Shown: positions 56,348 through 64,000 of the stretch, in pieces | Numbering within the stretch: position 1 is the stretch's first letter | How the letters are laid out: every line of letters begins with the position of its first letter | NCBI RefSeq assembly: GCF_001465835.2 | Contig: NZ_CP013661.2 | Location: 3,092,501-3,156,500, forward strand | DNA: 64,000 nt | Direction of reading: 5' to 3' | Source: Planococcus kocurii | Lineage (GTDB): Bacteria > Bacillota > Bacilli > Bacillales_A > Planococcaceae | Notes under the pieces: generated by a model | Database searches by the model: none | Told to the model about the DNA's origin: nothing | What the model saw: only the letters and a program-made list of their open reading frames with translations | Translations under genes and position numbers: made by a program

Positions 56348-56484
56348 TTTATCTTGAGAGTCTGCCAAGAAATGTGGCTGCTCTTTTTTTAGGTTGGAAG
56401 TGCTTAAGTGATGAAGGAAAAAAATCTCAATTGATTGAAGTTTCACTTTATCTAATTTTCATATAGAATTGAAGAAATACCTTG

Positions 56485-56493
56485 TGGTATAGT
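56485..56493 (+). promoter_or_regulatory. Extended -10 upstream of aroC
   Basis: TGGTATAGT is an extended -10 (TGN plus TATAGT), about 42 bases before the aroC ATG. The -35 is unclear. Confidence 0.4.
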
Positions 56494-56534
56494 GGTACAT
56501 AAATACTTTAGCACGTTGAAGGGAGAAAGTGTAA

Positions 56535-57707
56535 ATGCGTTATTTAACAGCAGGAGAATCACATGGTCCGCAATTGACTGCCATCATCGAGGGATTGCCG
56601 GCGCAGTTGCCTTTAACGGCAGAAATGGTTAATAAAGAATTAAAAAGAAGACAAGGCGGCCATGGTCGTGGTAGAAGAATGCAAATCGAAAAAGATACAG
56701 TTGAAATTGTGTCAGGTGTTCGACATGGTAAAACTTTAGGTTCACCTGTCGCTTTAGTTGTGAAAAATGACGATTGGAAACATTGGACATCGATTATGGG
56801 GATTGAGCCGATAGAGGATACAGAAGAAGTAAAGCGTCAGTTATCGCGTCCACGTCCTGGTCATGCTGATTTAAATGGCGGTATGAAATATGGTCACCGT
56901 GATCTTCGAAACGTCTTAGAACGTTCTTCAGCACGTGAAACAACGGTACGCGTAGCAGTTGGTGCAGTAGCAAAGCAGTTACTTGCTGAACTCGGCATCA
57001 AAATTGTTTCACATGTGACTGAAATAGGTGGAATTAAAGTAAATCCAGAAAGTTACCTTGGAAAGTCTGTAGATGAAATTCGAGAAATTGTTGAAAATGA
57101 TGCTGTTTATTGCGCTGATCCAACGGTGACTCAGGAAATGATGGATTTAATAGATAAAACCAAGAAAAACGGTGATTCTATCGGTGGAACAGTAGAAGTG
57201 ATCGTGGAAGGCATGCCTGCTGGAATTGGTAGCTATGTCCATTACGACCGGAAACTGGACGCTAAATTAGCAGCTGCCATTATGAGCATAAACGCCTTCA
57301 AAGGGGTTGAATTTGGTCTAGGGTTTGAAATGGCTAGAAAACCAGGCAGTGAAGTTCATGATGAAATTCTTTGGGATCAAGAAAATGGCTACACACGCAA
57401 AACGAATAATCTCGGAGGTTTCGAGGGCGGAATGACGACTGGAATGCCTATTATCGTTAGAGGTGTAATGAAGCCGATTCCGACTTTGTATAAGCCGCTT
57501 AATAGTGTGGATATTGAAACGAAAGAACCTTTTCAAGCAAGTATTGAGCGTTCTGACAGCTGTGCCGTTCCGGCAGCTTCGATTGTTGCTGAGCACGTAG
57601 TCGCATGGGAAGTCGCAAACGCATTGTTGGATCAGTTCGACGCAGATCAAATGCCTCGCTTAGTAGATAATCTAAAAAATTACCTGGAATACACGAAGGA
57701 GTTTTAA
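56535..57707 (+). CDS. aroC: Chorismate synthase
   Basis: It makes chorismate from 5-enolpyruvylshikimate 3-phosphate using reduced FMN. The 390-residue protein has [61 protein letters not shown] (56857-56943), SFL-type loops and [19 protein letters not shown] precedes the ATG. It heads a compact aromatic amino-acid operon through aroA. In B. subtilis the homologue is called aroF. Confidence 0.96.
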   Translation: MRYLTAGESHGPQLTAIIEGLPAQLPLTAEMVNKELKRRQGGHGRGRRMQIEKDTVEIVSGVRHGKTLGSPVALVVKNDDWKHWTSIMGIEPIEDTEEVKRQLSRPRPGHADLNGGMKYGHRDLRNVLERSSARETTVRVAVGAVAKQLLAELGIKIVSHVTEIGGIKVNPESYLGKSVDEIREIVENDAVYCADPTVTQEMMDLIDKTKKNGDSIGGTVEVIVEGMPAGIGSYVHYDRKLDAKLAAAIMSINAFKGVEFGLGFEMARKPGSEVHDEILWDQENGYTRKTNNLGGFEGGMTTGMPIIVRGVMKPIPTLYKPLNSVDIETKEPFQASIERSDSCAVPAASIVAEHVVAWEVANALLDQFDADQMPRLVDNLKNYLEYTKEF

Positions 57708-57709
57708 GA

Positions 57710-58786
57710 ATGAAGCAATTGCGAGTCGAGGCAAATCATCCTTATATGGTTCATATCGGTGCGGGAGCTTTCGATTTGTTCGCAAATGCTTATCGCCCTT
57801 TGCTAGATAATGCCGATCGAATTGTGGTTATCGTCGACAAACAAGTGGCAGAGCTTCATTTACCGTATTTATTAGCTCATTTAACAGATTGGGACGTTCG
57901 TGTGTTAACAATTCCGGCTGGAGAAAGTGCAAAGTCCGTGGAAACCTTTATGGCGTGTCACAGCTTTCTGCTTTCCGAAAATTGCTCAAGAGCTTCTTTG
58001 CTACTCGCTTTTGGTGGAGGCGCGACAGGAGATGTAGCCGGATTTGTTGCTTCGACTTTCATGCGGGGCATCTCGTTTATCCAGCTTCCAACGACGATTT
58101 TGGCTCATGATAGTGCAGTCGGCGGTAAAACAGCCATCAATCATAAGTTAGGAAAAAATATGATCGGTACATTTTATCAACCAAAAGCCGTTTTGTATGA
58201 TAGTAAATTGCTGGCAACTTTACCTGTTCAAGAAGTACGTTCAGGTATGGCTGAAGTGATCAAGCACGCCTTTATATCTAATGAAGAGTGGTTGAATGAA
58301 TTATTGGCTATTGAGAACTTTAAAGACATGACAGAAGACGATTTGAATCGCCATTTGGAAAAAGGCATTGCTGTAAAAGCGGCGATTGTTGAAGAAGACG
58401 AATTTGAAGGCGGCATTCGTAAATACTTGAATTTTGGTCATACGTTGGCACACGCATTAGAAGGACATCTGGGTTATGGCAAACTTACACACGGAGAAGC
58501 CGTCGTGCTTGGAATGTCTTATGCTCTTCTCTTGTCAGAGCATAGTAAATTAGCTGGATTTATCAGGTGGTCTAGTACAAATGGCTATCCCCTTCATTTA
58601 CTACAGGAAATTCATTTTGAGGCATTGTTGCCTTATATGAAAAAAGATAAAAAATCTTCAAGAGGAACACTGAATTTTGTTTTACTTGAACGCACAGGCA
58701 AACCGTTTGTAGAACAAATTGAAGAGCAGCACGCACGTGCAACCTATGAAAAGTTAGTCTTACAGATAGGAGAAGTGATTAGATGA
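57710..58786 (+). CDS. aroB: 3-dehydroquinate synthase
   Basis: The second shikimate-pathway enzyme. The 358-residue NAD and zinc-dependent protein shows FGGGATGDVAGFVASTFMRGISFIQLPTTILAHDSAVGGKTAINH (58012-58142), with ligands in later YLNFGHTLAHALE and HGEAVVLGM. The start is two bases after the aroC stop, with GAAGGAG upstream. aroH overlaps its end by four bases. Confidence 0.95.
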   Translation: MKQLRVEANHPYMVHIGAGAFDLFANAYRPLLDNADRIVVIVDKQVAELHLPYLLAHLTDWDVRVLTIPAGESAKSVETFMACHSFLLSENCSRASLLLAFGGGATGDVAGFVASTFMRGISFIQLPTTILAHDSAVGGKTAINHKLGKNMIGTFYQPKAVLYDSKLLATLPVQEVRSGMAEVIKHAFISNEEWLNELLAIENFKDMTEDDLNRHLEKGIAVKAAIVEEDEFEGGIRKYLNFGHTLAHALEGHLGYGKLTHGEAVVLGMSYALLLSEHSKLAGFIRWSSTNGYPLHLLQEIHFEALLPYMKKDKKSSRGTLNFVLLERTGKPFVEQIEEQHARATYEKLVLQIGEVIR

Positions 58787-59166
58787 TACGTGGAGTACGA
58801 GGTGCAATTACAGTTTCTGTAGACCAGCCAGAAGAAGTATTAAAAGAAACACAACGGCTAGTGTTAGAAATGGCTAAAGAAAACAATATTGAACCAGATG
58901 ATGTTGCGTCAGTCATCATTTCGACGACGACTGATATTTCATCTGCTTTTCCGGCGAAAGCTGTTCGGACAATTGCGGAATGGACATATGTACCCGTCAT
59001 GTGCACACATGAAATGGACGTTCCTGGGAGTATGCCTCTATGTATCCGTGTCATGATGCACGTTAATACCGTGCTGGGTCAGCAAGACATTCACCATATT
59101 TATTTGAACGAAGCGATAAAGCTGCGTCCGGATTTATCTGCTAAAAGCCAGGTGAGTTCGACGTGA
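58783..59166 (+). CDS. aroH: Chorismate mutase (AroH type)
   Basis: It rearranges chorismate to prephenate. The 127-residue trimeric enzyme opens IRGVRGAITVSVDQ and contains the active-site arginines in these and in RVMMHVNT, with FPAKAVRTIAEW between. It overlaps aroB and tyrA by four bases each. In B. subtilis trpEDCFBA and hisC lie between aroH and tyrA; here nothing does. Confidence 0.95.
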   Translation: MIRGVRGAITVSVDQPEEVLKETQRLVLEMAKENNIEPDDVASVIISTTTDISSAFPAKAVRTIAEWTYVPVMCTHEMDVPGSMPLCIRVMMHVNTVLGQQDIHHIYLNEAIKLRPDLSAKSQVSST

Positions 59167-60251
59167 CAACTCATATTTTAATTATTGGATTAGGCCTGAT
59201 TGGCGGGTCGCTCGCAAAAGCGCTTCAGCGTAATCAGGATGTCCATGTGGCAGGGTACGATGCCGATCCATTGACCGCTAGAAAAGCTTTTAAAATGGGG
59301 ATCATACATAGTTCGCCGCCATCACTTGAACAAGCAGCATCAGAAGCTGATGTTATCGTCTTTGCTACACCCGTAGGGGCTACAATCAAGTTAATGGAAC
59401 AAAGTAAATATTGGCAGTTGAAAGATGATGTCATCTTGACAGATACGGGTAGTACTAAAATACAAATAATGGAATCTTCGAAAAGCTTGAACCATCTTTT
59501 TATAGGCGGTCATCCAATGGCGGGATCGCATAAGAGTGGGGTAGAAGCAGCAAAAGAAGTGTTATTTGAAAATGCCTATTATATTTTAACACCTGGTAAC
59601 GCGACGGACGATGAACGTTTACAATTTTTAAAGGAATTATTGTCAGTTACCAAAGCGAAAATTAAGATATTGCCAGCAGAAGAGCATGATCATATGACAG
59701 CGATAGTGAGTCATTTCCCACATTTGATTGCAGCATCACTGGTTCATCAATTAGATCAAGAGGATAAATTTCCTTTTGCTCGACAACTAGCGGCTGGTGG
59801 TTTCCGGGATACGACGCGTATCGCTTCGGCAAATCCCGAAATGTGGAGAGATATCACCACTCAAAATAATACAATGATTGTTCAGCAGTTGGATAATTGG
59901 ATGGAGCAAATGGAACAATTAAAACAGATGCTTAAAAAAAATGATCCAGAACCGATTCAACAATTTTTCTCGCATGCTAAGACAGTACGGGACGAGTTGC
60001 CGATTTCTGGGCATGGTGCGATGTTCTCGGTATTCGATTTGTATATCGATGTACCCGATATACCGGGTATTATCTCGGAGTTAACTGGCTATCTAGCAGA
60101 AGAAGAAATCAGTATTGTCAATCTTCGAATTTTGGAAACGCGTGAAGACGTATTTGGTATTCTTGTTATCAGTTTCCAAACAACGGAAGATCGTGCGCGC
60201 GCACAAAAATGCATGATGACTCGAACTGTATACGATACATATATTTCCTGA
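59163..60251 (+). CDS. tyrA: Prephenate dehydrogenase with ACT domain
   Basis: It converts prephenate to 4-hydroxyphenylpyruvate for tyrosine. The 362-residue protein has the NAD loop [40 protein letters not shown] and the catalytic [15 protein letters not shown]-terminal ACT domain (from about residue 290, [18 protein letters not shown]) suggests allosteric control by an aromatic amino acid. It starts at GTG 59163, overlapping aroH. Confidence 0.95.
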   Translation: MTTHILIIGLGLIGGSLAKALQRNQDVHVAGYDADPLTARKAFKMGIIHSSPPSLEQAASEADVIVFATPVGATIKLMEQSKYWQLKDDVILTDTGSTKIQIMESSKSLNHLFIGGHPMAGSHKSGVEAAKEVLFENAYYILTPGNATDDERLQFLKELLSVTKAKIKILPAEEHDHMTAIVSHFPHLIAASLVHQLDQEDKFPFARQLAAGGFRDTTRIASANPEMWRDITTQNNTMIVQQLDNWMEQMEQLKQMLKKNDPEPIQQFFSHAKTVRDELPISGHGAMFSVFDLYIDVPDIPGIISELTGYLAEEEISIVNLRILETREDVFGILVISFQTTEDRARAQKCMMTRTVYDTYIS

Positions 60252-60267
60252 AAGGACGGATAAGCCC

Positions 60268-61560
60268 GTGGTATTATCTTTAGCGTTTAAAAAACCAGCC
60301 TTAAAAGGCACCATTCAAGTTCCAGGGGACAAATCAATTTCTCACAGAGCTATTATGTTTGGATCTATGGCAACAGGGACAACGACAGTAGAAGGTTTTC
60401 TTATGGGAGACGATTGCCTAAGTACTATCTCCTGTTTTAAAAAGCTGGGTGTAAAAATTAATATTACAGAAGACTTAGTGACCATTCAAAGTAGAGGAGA
60501 AGATGCTTGGAAAGAGCCTTCTGAAGTTTTGGATACCGGGAACTCGGGAACGACAACAAGATTAATGCTTGGATTATTGGCGGGAACTTCTTTTCATTCA
60601 ATTTTAGTGGGAGATGAGTCTATTGCAAAGCGTCCTATGAGACGCATCATCGATCCGCTTCGCGAAATGGGTGCAGATATTCGAGGGCGAGAAGACGGAC
60701 AATACACACCTTTAGCAGTTCAAGGAACACAGTTAAAGGCGATTGACTATACATTGCCAGTTGCCAGTGCTCAAGTAAAATCCGCCATTTTATTGGCTGC
60801 ATTAAAAGCAAATGGCAAAACGATTATTCATGAGCCAATCGCTTCGCGCGACCATACAGAAATCATGCTAGAACATTTTGGCGCTACGATTACACGTGAA
60901 GACCACCAGATTAAGTTAGAAGGTGGTCAAAAGCTAACGGCTGCACATGTGAAGGTGCCGGGTGACATTTCGTCTGCGGCCTTTATGATAGGTGCTGCGT
61001 TAATTACTGAAGGGAGCACAGTGACGCTAGAAAATGTAGGGATTAATCCGACGCGGACAGGTATTTTAGATGTGATTGAACAAATGGGCGCTAATTTTGA
61101 ATTGGAAGAACATGATACGCTAGGAGAACGTTCCGCAGATGTAACAATTCATTCGAGTAAATTGAAAGGAATTGAAATTGGCGGAGAGTTGATTCCACGA
61201 TTGATTGACGAAATTCCTTTGATCGCCCTTATTGCTACACAGGCTGAAGGAACGACAGTGATCAGAGATGCTGAAGAGCTTCGCGTGAAAGAAACAGATC
61301 GTATTTCTGCTGTTGTCAAAGAATTGACGAAAATGGGCGCAGACATTGAAGCGACTGAAGACGGCATGATCATTCATGGACCAACGGCTTTAACCGGTGC
61401 TGAAATGACTTCTTACGGCGATCACCGCCTTGGGATGATGGCGGCAATTGCTGCGTTAATAGCATCTAGCGAAGTTGTCATTGATGATGCTGAATGCATT
61501 TCAGTTTCCTACCCCAACTTTTTTGAACAACTTAATTTACTGACAACTAGACTCTCCTGA
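60268..61560 (+). CDS. aroA: 3-phosphoshikimate 1-carboxyvinyltransferase (EPSP synthase)
   Basis: It joins phosphoenolpyruvate to shikimate 3-phosphate. The 430-residue enzyme has [59 protein letters not shown] and [14 protein letters not shown], with RVKETDRI and [10 protein letters not shown]. The variant GNSGTTTR and the Ala in the active-site loop LLAG resemble class II enzymes; this is a reading of sequence only. GTG 60268 is the start. It is last in the aro operon. Confidence 0.95.
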   Translation: MVLSLAFKKPALKGTIQVPGDKSISHRAIMFGSMATGTTTVEGFLMGDDCLSTISCFKKLGVKINITEDLVTIQSRGEDAWKEPSEVLDTGNSGTTTRLMLGLLAGTSFHSILVGDESIAKRPMRRIIDPLREMGADIRGREDGQYTPLAVQGTQLKAIDYTLPVASAQVKSAILLAALKANGKTIIHEPIASRDHTEIMLEHFGATITREDHQIKLEGGQKLTAAHVKVPGDISSAAFMIGAALITEGSTVTLENVGINPTRTGILDVIEQMGANFELEEHDTLGERSADVTIHSSKLKGIEIGGELIPRLIDEIPLIALIATQAEGTTVIRDAEELRVKETDRISAVVKELTKMGADIEATEDGMIIHGPTALTGAEMTSYGDHRLGMMAAIAALIASSEVVIDDAECISVSYPNFFEQLNLLTTRLS

Positions 61561-61575
61561 TGGGGAGTTTTTTTA
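61550..61575 (+). terminator. Terminator of the aro operon, overlapping the aroA stop
   Basis: ACTCTCC (61551-61557) pairs with GGGGAGT (61562-61568) across a loop that contains the aroA stop codon, then T. Confidence 0.75.
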
Positions 61576-61637
61576 GTATGATAATAACAAGATTTCGTGT
61601 AGGATGAGAGTGAGAATGTGAAGGAATAGGTGATAGT

Positions 61638-62891
61638 ATGGCTAACATAGAACAGATACAAAAAGCAGTCGAACAAGGAGATCCCAAACTTCTAAATACA
61701 TTACTGGATGACTACTTGCTACAGGGAAATCCTGATGAGCAATACGGGTTGTCGGAATGGCTGGCAGAAATCGGTTTTGTAGAAGAAGCGATTAAAGTAC
61801 TTGAGCATTTGCAATATATTTTTCCGGAAGAAGCGCAATTGGTTATCGATCGAGCAAACTTGCTGATTGATGCTGATCGCGAAGATGATGCGTTAAATGC
61901 GTTAATGGAAGTGTCTAAAGACGACGAATTATATGCCCAAGCGCTCGTAACTTTAGCGGACTTGTTCCAACTTCAAGGCTTGCTAGAAGCTGCTGAAAGT
62001 CGCTTAAATGAAGCGATTGAATTGATGCCTGATGAACCGCTTCTGCAACAAGCGAGAGCAGAACTACTTCTCGACTCGGGCCGTTATCTGGAATCGGCAA
62101 AAATTTATCAAGAACTGGAGTCAAAACAAATTGTCATTGAAGGAGTCAATCTTTCAGAGAGACTTGCTGAAGTTTACAGTGCAGGAGCTGCTTATGAAGA
62201 GGCATTACCGTACTACGAAAAGGCGTTGGAAGATCAAGCTACGCCAGACGTTTTATTTGGAGTAGCATTTGCAGCTTTTCAAACACGCCAGTATGACATG
62301 GCTGTACGTCGGCTTGACGAATTGATTGGCATTGATCCGGATTATTTTTCTGCTTACTTATTAAAAGCACAAAGCTTGAATATGGCAGAAGATTATCAGG
62401 CAGCCTATCAGGCGATAAACGAAGGAATTACTAGAGATGAATTTGACAAGGAATTGTATTTGTTTGCAGGTAAACTTGCCATGAAACTTGGTAAATCAGC
62501 AGAAGGTGTTGGCCATTTACGCCAGGCAATCGCATTAGATCCAGAATATATGGAAGCGATCTATACGCTGGTGTCTTACTTCCATGCCGAAGAGATGGAT
62601 GAAGAAGTTCTTGAACTTGCGCAGATGGTAATTGAAAGTGGAGATGATTGGGCTGGTCTTTATCCGATGATTGCTGAAACTTACGAACGCAGTGAAGACT
62701 ATGAGCAGGCGACCGTGTATTATGAAAAAGCTTATCCAGCTTTTAAAGATGATGTTATTTTCCTTAAGAAATACGCATTATTTTTAATAGAAGAAGGAAA
62801 AAGAGCTGCTGCTCTCGAAATGATTAAAGAGCTACAGGCATTAGAACCAGAAAATCCAGAATGGTTTGATTGGCAACAGTCGTTTGACTGA
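61638..62891 (+). CDS. ypiA: TPR-repeat protein YpiA
   Basis: A 417-residue protein made almost entirely of tetratricopeptide repeats, about ten, with typical helix pairs such as YEEALPYYEKALEDQA and EGVGHLRQAIALDPEYMEAIYTL. No catalytic motif or membrane segment is visible, so it should be a scaffold. Function is unknown. AATAGGTGATAG precedes the ATG. It is first of the ypiA-ypiB-ypiF group. Confidence 0.92.
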   Translation: MANIEQIQKAVEQGDPKLLNTLLDDYLLQGNPDEQYGLSEWLAEIGFVEEAIKVLEHLQYIFPEEAQLVIDRANLLIDADREDDALNALMEVSKDDELYAQALVTLADLFQLQGLLEAAESRLNEAIELMPDEPLLQQARAELLLDSGRYLESAKIYQELESKQIVIEGVNLSERLAEVYSAGAAYEEALPYYEKALEDQATPDVLFGVAFAAFQTRQYDMAVRRLDELIGIDPDYFSAYLLKAQSLNMAEDYQAAYQAINEGITRDEFDKELYLFAGKLAMKLGKSAEGVGHLRQAIALDPEYMEAIYTLVSYFHAEEMDEEVLELAQMVIESGDDWAGLYPMIAETYERSEDYEQATVYYEKAYPAFKDDVIFLKKYALFLIEEGKRAAALEMIKELQALEPENPEWFDWQQSFD

Positions 62892-62905
62892 AAGGAGGAA
62901 GTTTC

Positions 62906-63466
62906 ATGACCGCTTCAGTGTCGATAGGTGAAAAAAAGCAATTTGTCCGTTGGTTTCTGCAATCATACAAAATGAAAAGACGTGAATGTATTTGGATTCT
63001 CAATTATATGTTGAGCAACGAAGATTTGCTTGAGAAAACCCATTTTGTTGAAGAAGCGCATTACTGTCCGCGCGCAATGGTCATGTCTTCAACCGATTCC
63101 AAAGAAATTCCGTTTCGTTTCTACAAAGGCAACTTGATGACGGCGGATGCTGAGAAATCGTTTCACGATTTACGTCTCAATCCGGACGAACATTTATATA
63201 TTCAATTGAATTTCCCGAACATTCCTCCACCTAGCATGTATTTATCGGTGTTGGAAGAAAATCCATATATCCCTAAGGATGCTTCTGTTAACGAGCAAGA
63301 TCGTCAAATTGCTGAAAAAATTCTTGAGGAAAGCATGTCCGTGTTCCATGAAGAAACGATTTACAAACAAATTGATGAAGCCTTGGACGCTGATGATCGT
63401 GACCGCTTTTTTGAATTGTCCGCGATGTTGAAAGCGTTCAAAGCGATAAAAAAAGATGGAGAGTGA
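62906..63466 (+). CDS. ypiB: UPF0302/IDEAL-domain protein YpiB
   Basis: A 186-residue protein with the UPF0302 domain (FVRWFLQSYKMKRRECIWILNYMLSN) and a C-terminal IDEAL-type helix (YKQIDEALDADDRDRFFELSAML). IDEAL segments often mediate regulated proteolysis or partner binding. In B. subtilis YpiB helps destabilise LpxC-like targets only in Gram-negatives with similar factors, so that role should not be assumed here. AAAGGAGG precedes the ATG. Confidence 0.9.
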   Translation: MTASVSIGEKKQFVRWFLQSYKMKRRECIWILNYMLSNEDLLEKTHFVEEAHYCPRAMVMSSTDSKEIPFRFYKGNLMTADAEKSFHDLRLNPDEHLYIQLNFPNIPPPSMYLSVLEENPYIPKDASVNEQDRQIAEKILEESMSVFHEETIYKQIDEALDADDRDRFFELSAMLKAFKAIKKDGE

Positions 63467-63475
63467 AAAAGCGCT

Positions 63476-63928
63476 ATGCATTTTATCGGAAAAGAGATAG
63501 ATCAATACTTGAGCCAACAAGATTATATAGATACAGCAGTCGTGCCACTTCTTCAGTTAGATTTAAGTGAAGCAGGCATGAAATCGAGTGCAGGAGCTTC
63601 TGAGTACTTACAAAACTTGACTGCTTTATTAGAGAAACAATTTAAAGGGCGGATCCTTTTGTTCCCGCCCATTTCTTATGGCAAAGGAGCAAATCGTCAA
63701 CGAATTGCTGAAGAACTGTCGCAAGAATTGGGACATACGAAATTCAAACACGTTTTTTATTTGACGACAGATTCAGAGTGGCGAACCATTGACAGTCTAA
63801 AAAATGTGTTATGGCTACCTGCGATTCCAATTGAAGATATGGATCAATCTTTTAAAAATTCGGTGATGGAAGACCAGTTAAGGCAGGTATTGCCGCTATT
63901 TACAAAAGAATGGTCACATCATTCATGA
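63476..63928 (+). CDS. ypiF: DUF2487 protein YpiF
   Basis: A 150-residue protein of the DUF2487 family, beginning MHFIGKEIDQYLSQQDYIDTAVVPL and with RILLFPPISYG and HVFYLTTDSEW. Function is unknown. It directly follows ypiB, and in B. subtilis is just upstream of the qcrABC (menaquinol:cytochrome c reductase) operon, which would lie beyond the window end. Ribosome site GGAGAGTG is present about 15 bases before the start. Confidence 0.88.
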   Translation: MHFIGKEIDQYLSQQDYIDTAVVPLLQLDLSEAGMKSSAGASEYLQNLTALLEKQFKGRILLFPPISYGKGANRQRIAEELSQELGHTKFKHVFYLTTDSEWRTIDSLKNVLWLPAIPIEDMDQSFKNSVMEDQLRQVLPLFTKEWSHHS

Positions 63929-63931
63929 AAT

Positions 63932-63940
63932 GTTCACAAA
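63932..63940 (-). promoter_or_regulatory. ResD-like motif before the next operon
   Basis: On the minus strand this again reads TTTGTGAAC. It is about 30 bases upstream of the -35 at 63966. If the next operon is qcr, this is where ResD would be expected to act. Confidence 0.35.
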
Positions 63941-63965
63941 CTGCATGATTAGGCTGAATGCGATA

Positions 63966-63994
63966 TTGACCTAAAGATTTGATTGATATATCAT
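63966..63994 (+). promoter_or_regulatory. Likely promoter of the operon beyond the window
   Basis: TTGACC (63966-63971), a 17-base spacer and TATCAT (63989-63994). Confidence 0.4.
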
Positions 63995-64000
63995 TAGGTT

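Noticed and set aside
56395-56534. A T-box or TRAP leader before the aro operon
   Set aside because: No T-box sequence and no series of spaced GAG/UAG triplets is present; only an extended -10 is visible.

Overview
This 64 kb window is an ordinary stretch of chromosome from a low-GC Gram-positive bacterium. Nearly every protein resembles its Bacillus subtilis counterpart, and long blocks keep the B. subtilis gene order. At six junctions, however, the sporulation or germination genes that B. subtilis carries are absent. That pattern, together with several small lineage-specific proteins, points to a non-sporulating member of the Planococcaceae such as Planococcus. The genus is inferred from recall and no database was searched. 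I see no tRNA, rRNA, CRISPR array, prophage or insertion sequence.

Layout. 1-3.2 kb: nitrogen assimilation (ynbB, glnR, glnA), with GlnR-type operators at glnR. 3.3-5.2 kb: four lineage-specific or generic small genes. 5.3-7.3 kb: the SOS block, with lexA divergent from yneA-yneB-ynzC and LexA boxes between them. 7.4-10.2 kb: tkt, yneF and an unknown gene. 10.3-18.3 kb: yqkD, yqkE, yqkF and nudF, broken up by an HMG-CoA lyase/thiolase pair and by a large S-layer-anchored phosphoesterase with a proline-rich repeat linker. 18.4-24.5 kb: fur (behind a PerR-type box), xerD, deoB, pdp, lysA, an unlisted 34-residue membrane ORF, and ribT. 24.5-27.4 kb: ypuF, scpA-scpB (chromosome condensation) and rluB.

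27.5-35.3 kb: the cytochrome c maturation and redox-sensing operon resABC-resDE, followed by the ECF sigma factor sigX and its anti-sigma factor rsiX. A SigX-type promoter overlaps the resE stop codon. 35.4-36.3 kb: FMN riboswitch and riboflavin transporter ribU, then a structured palindromic repeat. 36.5-44.5 kb: fer, ypbB-recS, ypbE, a CBS-domain protein, a phosphoesterase, the bacillithiol-related ypdA, asparaginase and prsW. 44.6-51.6 kb: cmk, plsC, ypfD (S1 domains), fni, der, gpsA, yphE and yphF. 51.8-56.3 kb: hup, folE, mtrB (TRAP), hepS-menG-hepT (menaquinone) and ndk. 56.5-61.6 kb: aroC-aroB-aroH-tyrA-aroA, without the trp and hisC genes found there in B. subtilis. 61.6-63.9 kb: ypiA-ypiB-ypiF, leading towards a probable qcr (bc complex) operon beyond the end.

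The genes are mainly housekeeping. The clearest themes are respiration (resA-E, fer, menaquinone synthesis), stress control (LexA, Fur/PerR, SigX/RsiX, PrsW), aromatic amino-acid synthesis and chromosome maintenance (XerD, ScpAB, HU, RecS, Der). The parts most worth a second look are the covarying palindromic repeats near 36.3 and 52.2 kb, the lysA-coupled mini-ORF, the inserted surface phosphatase, and the repeated loss of sporulation genes.
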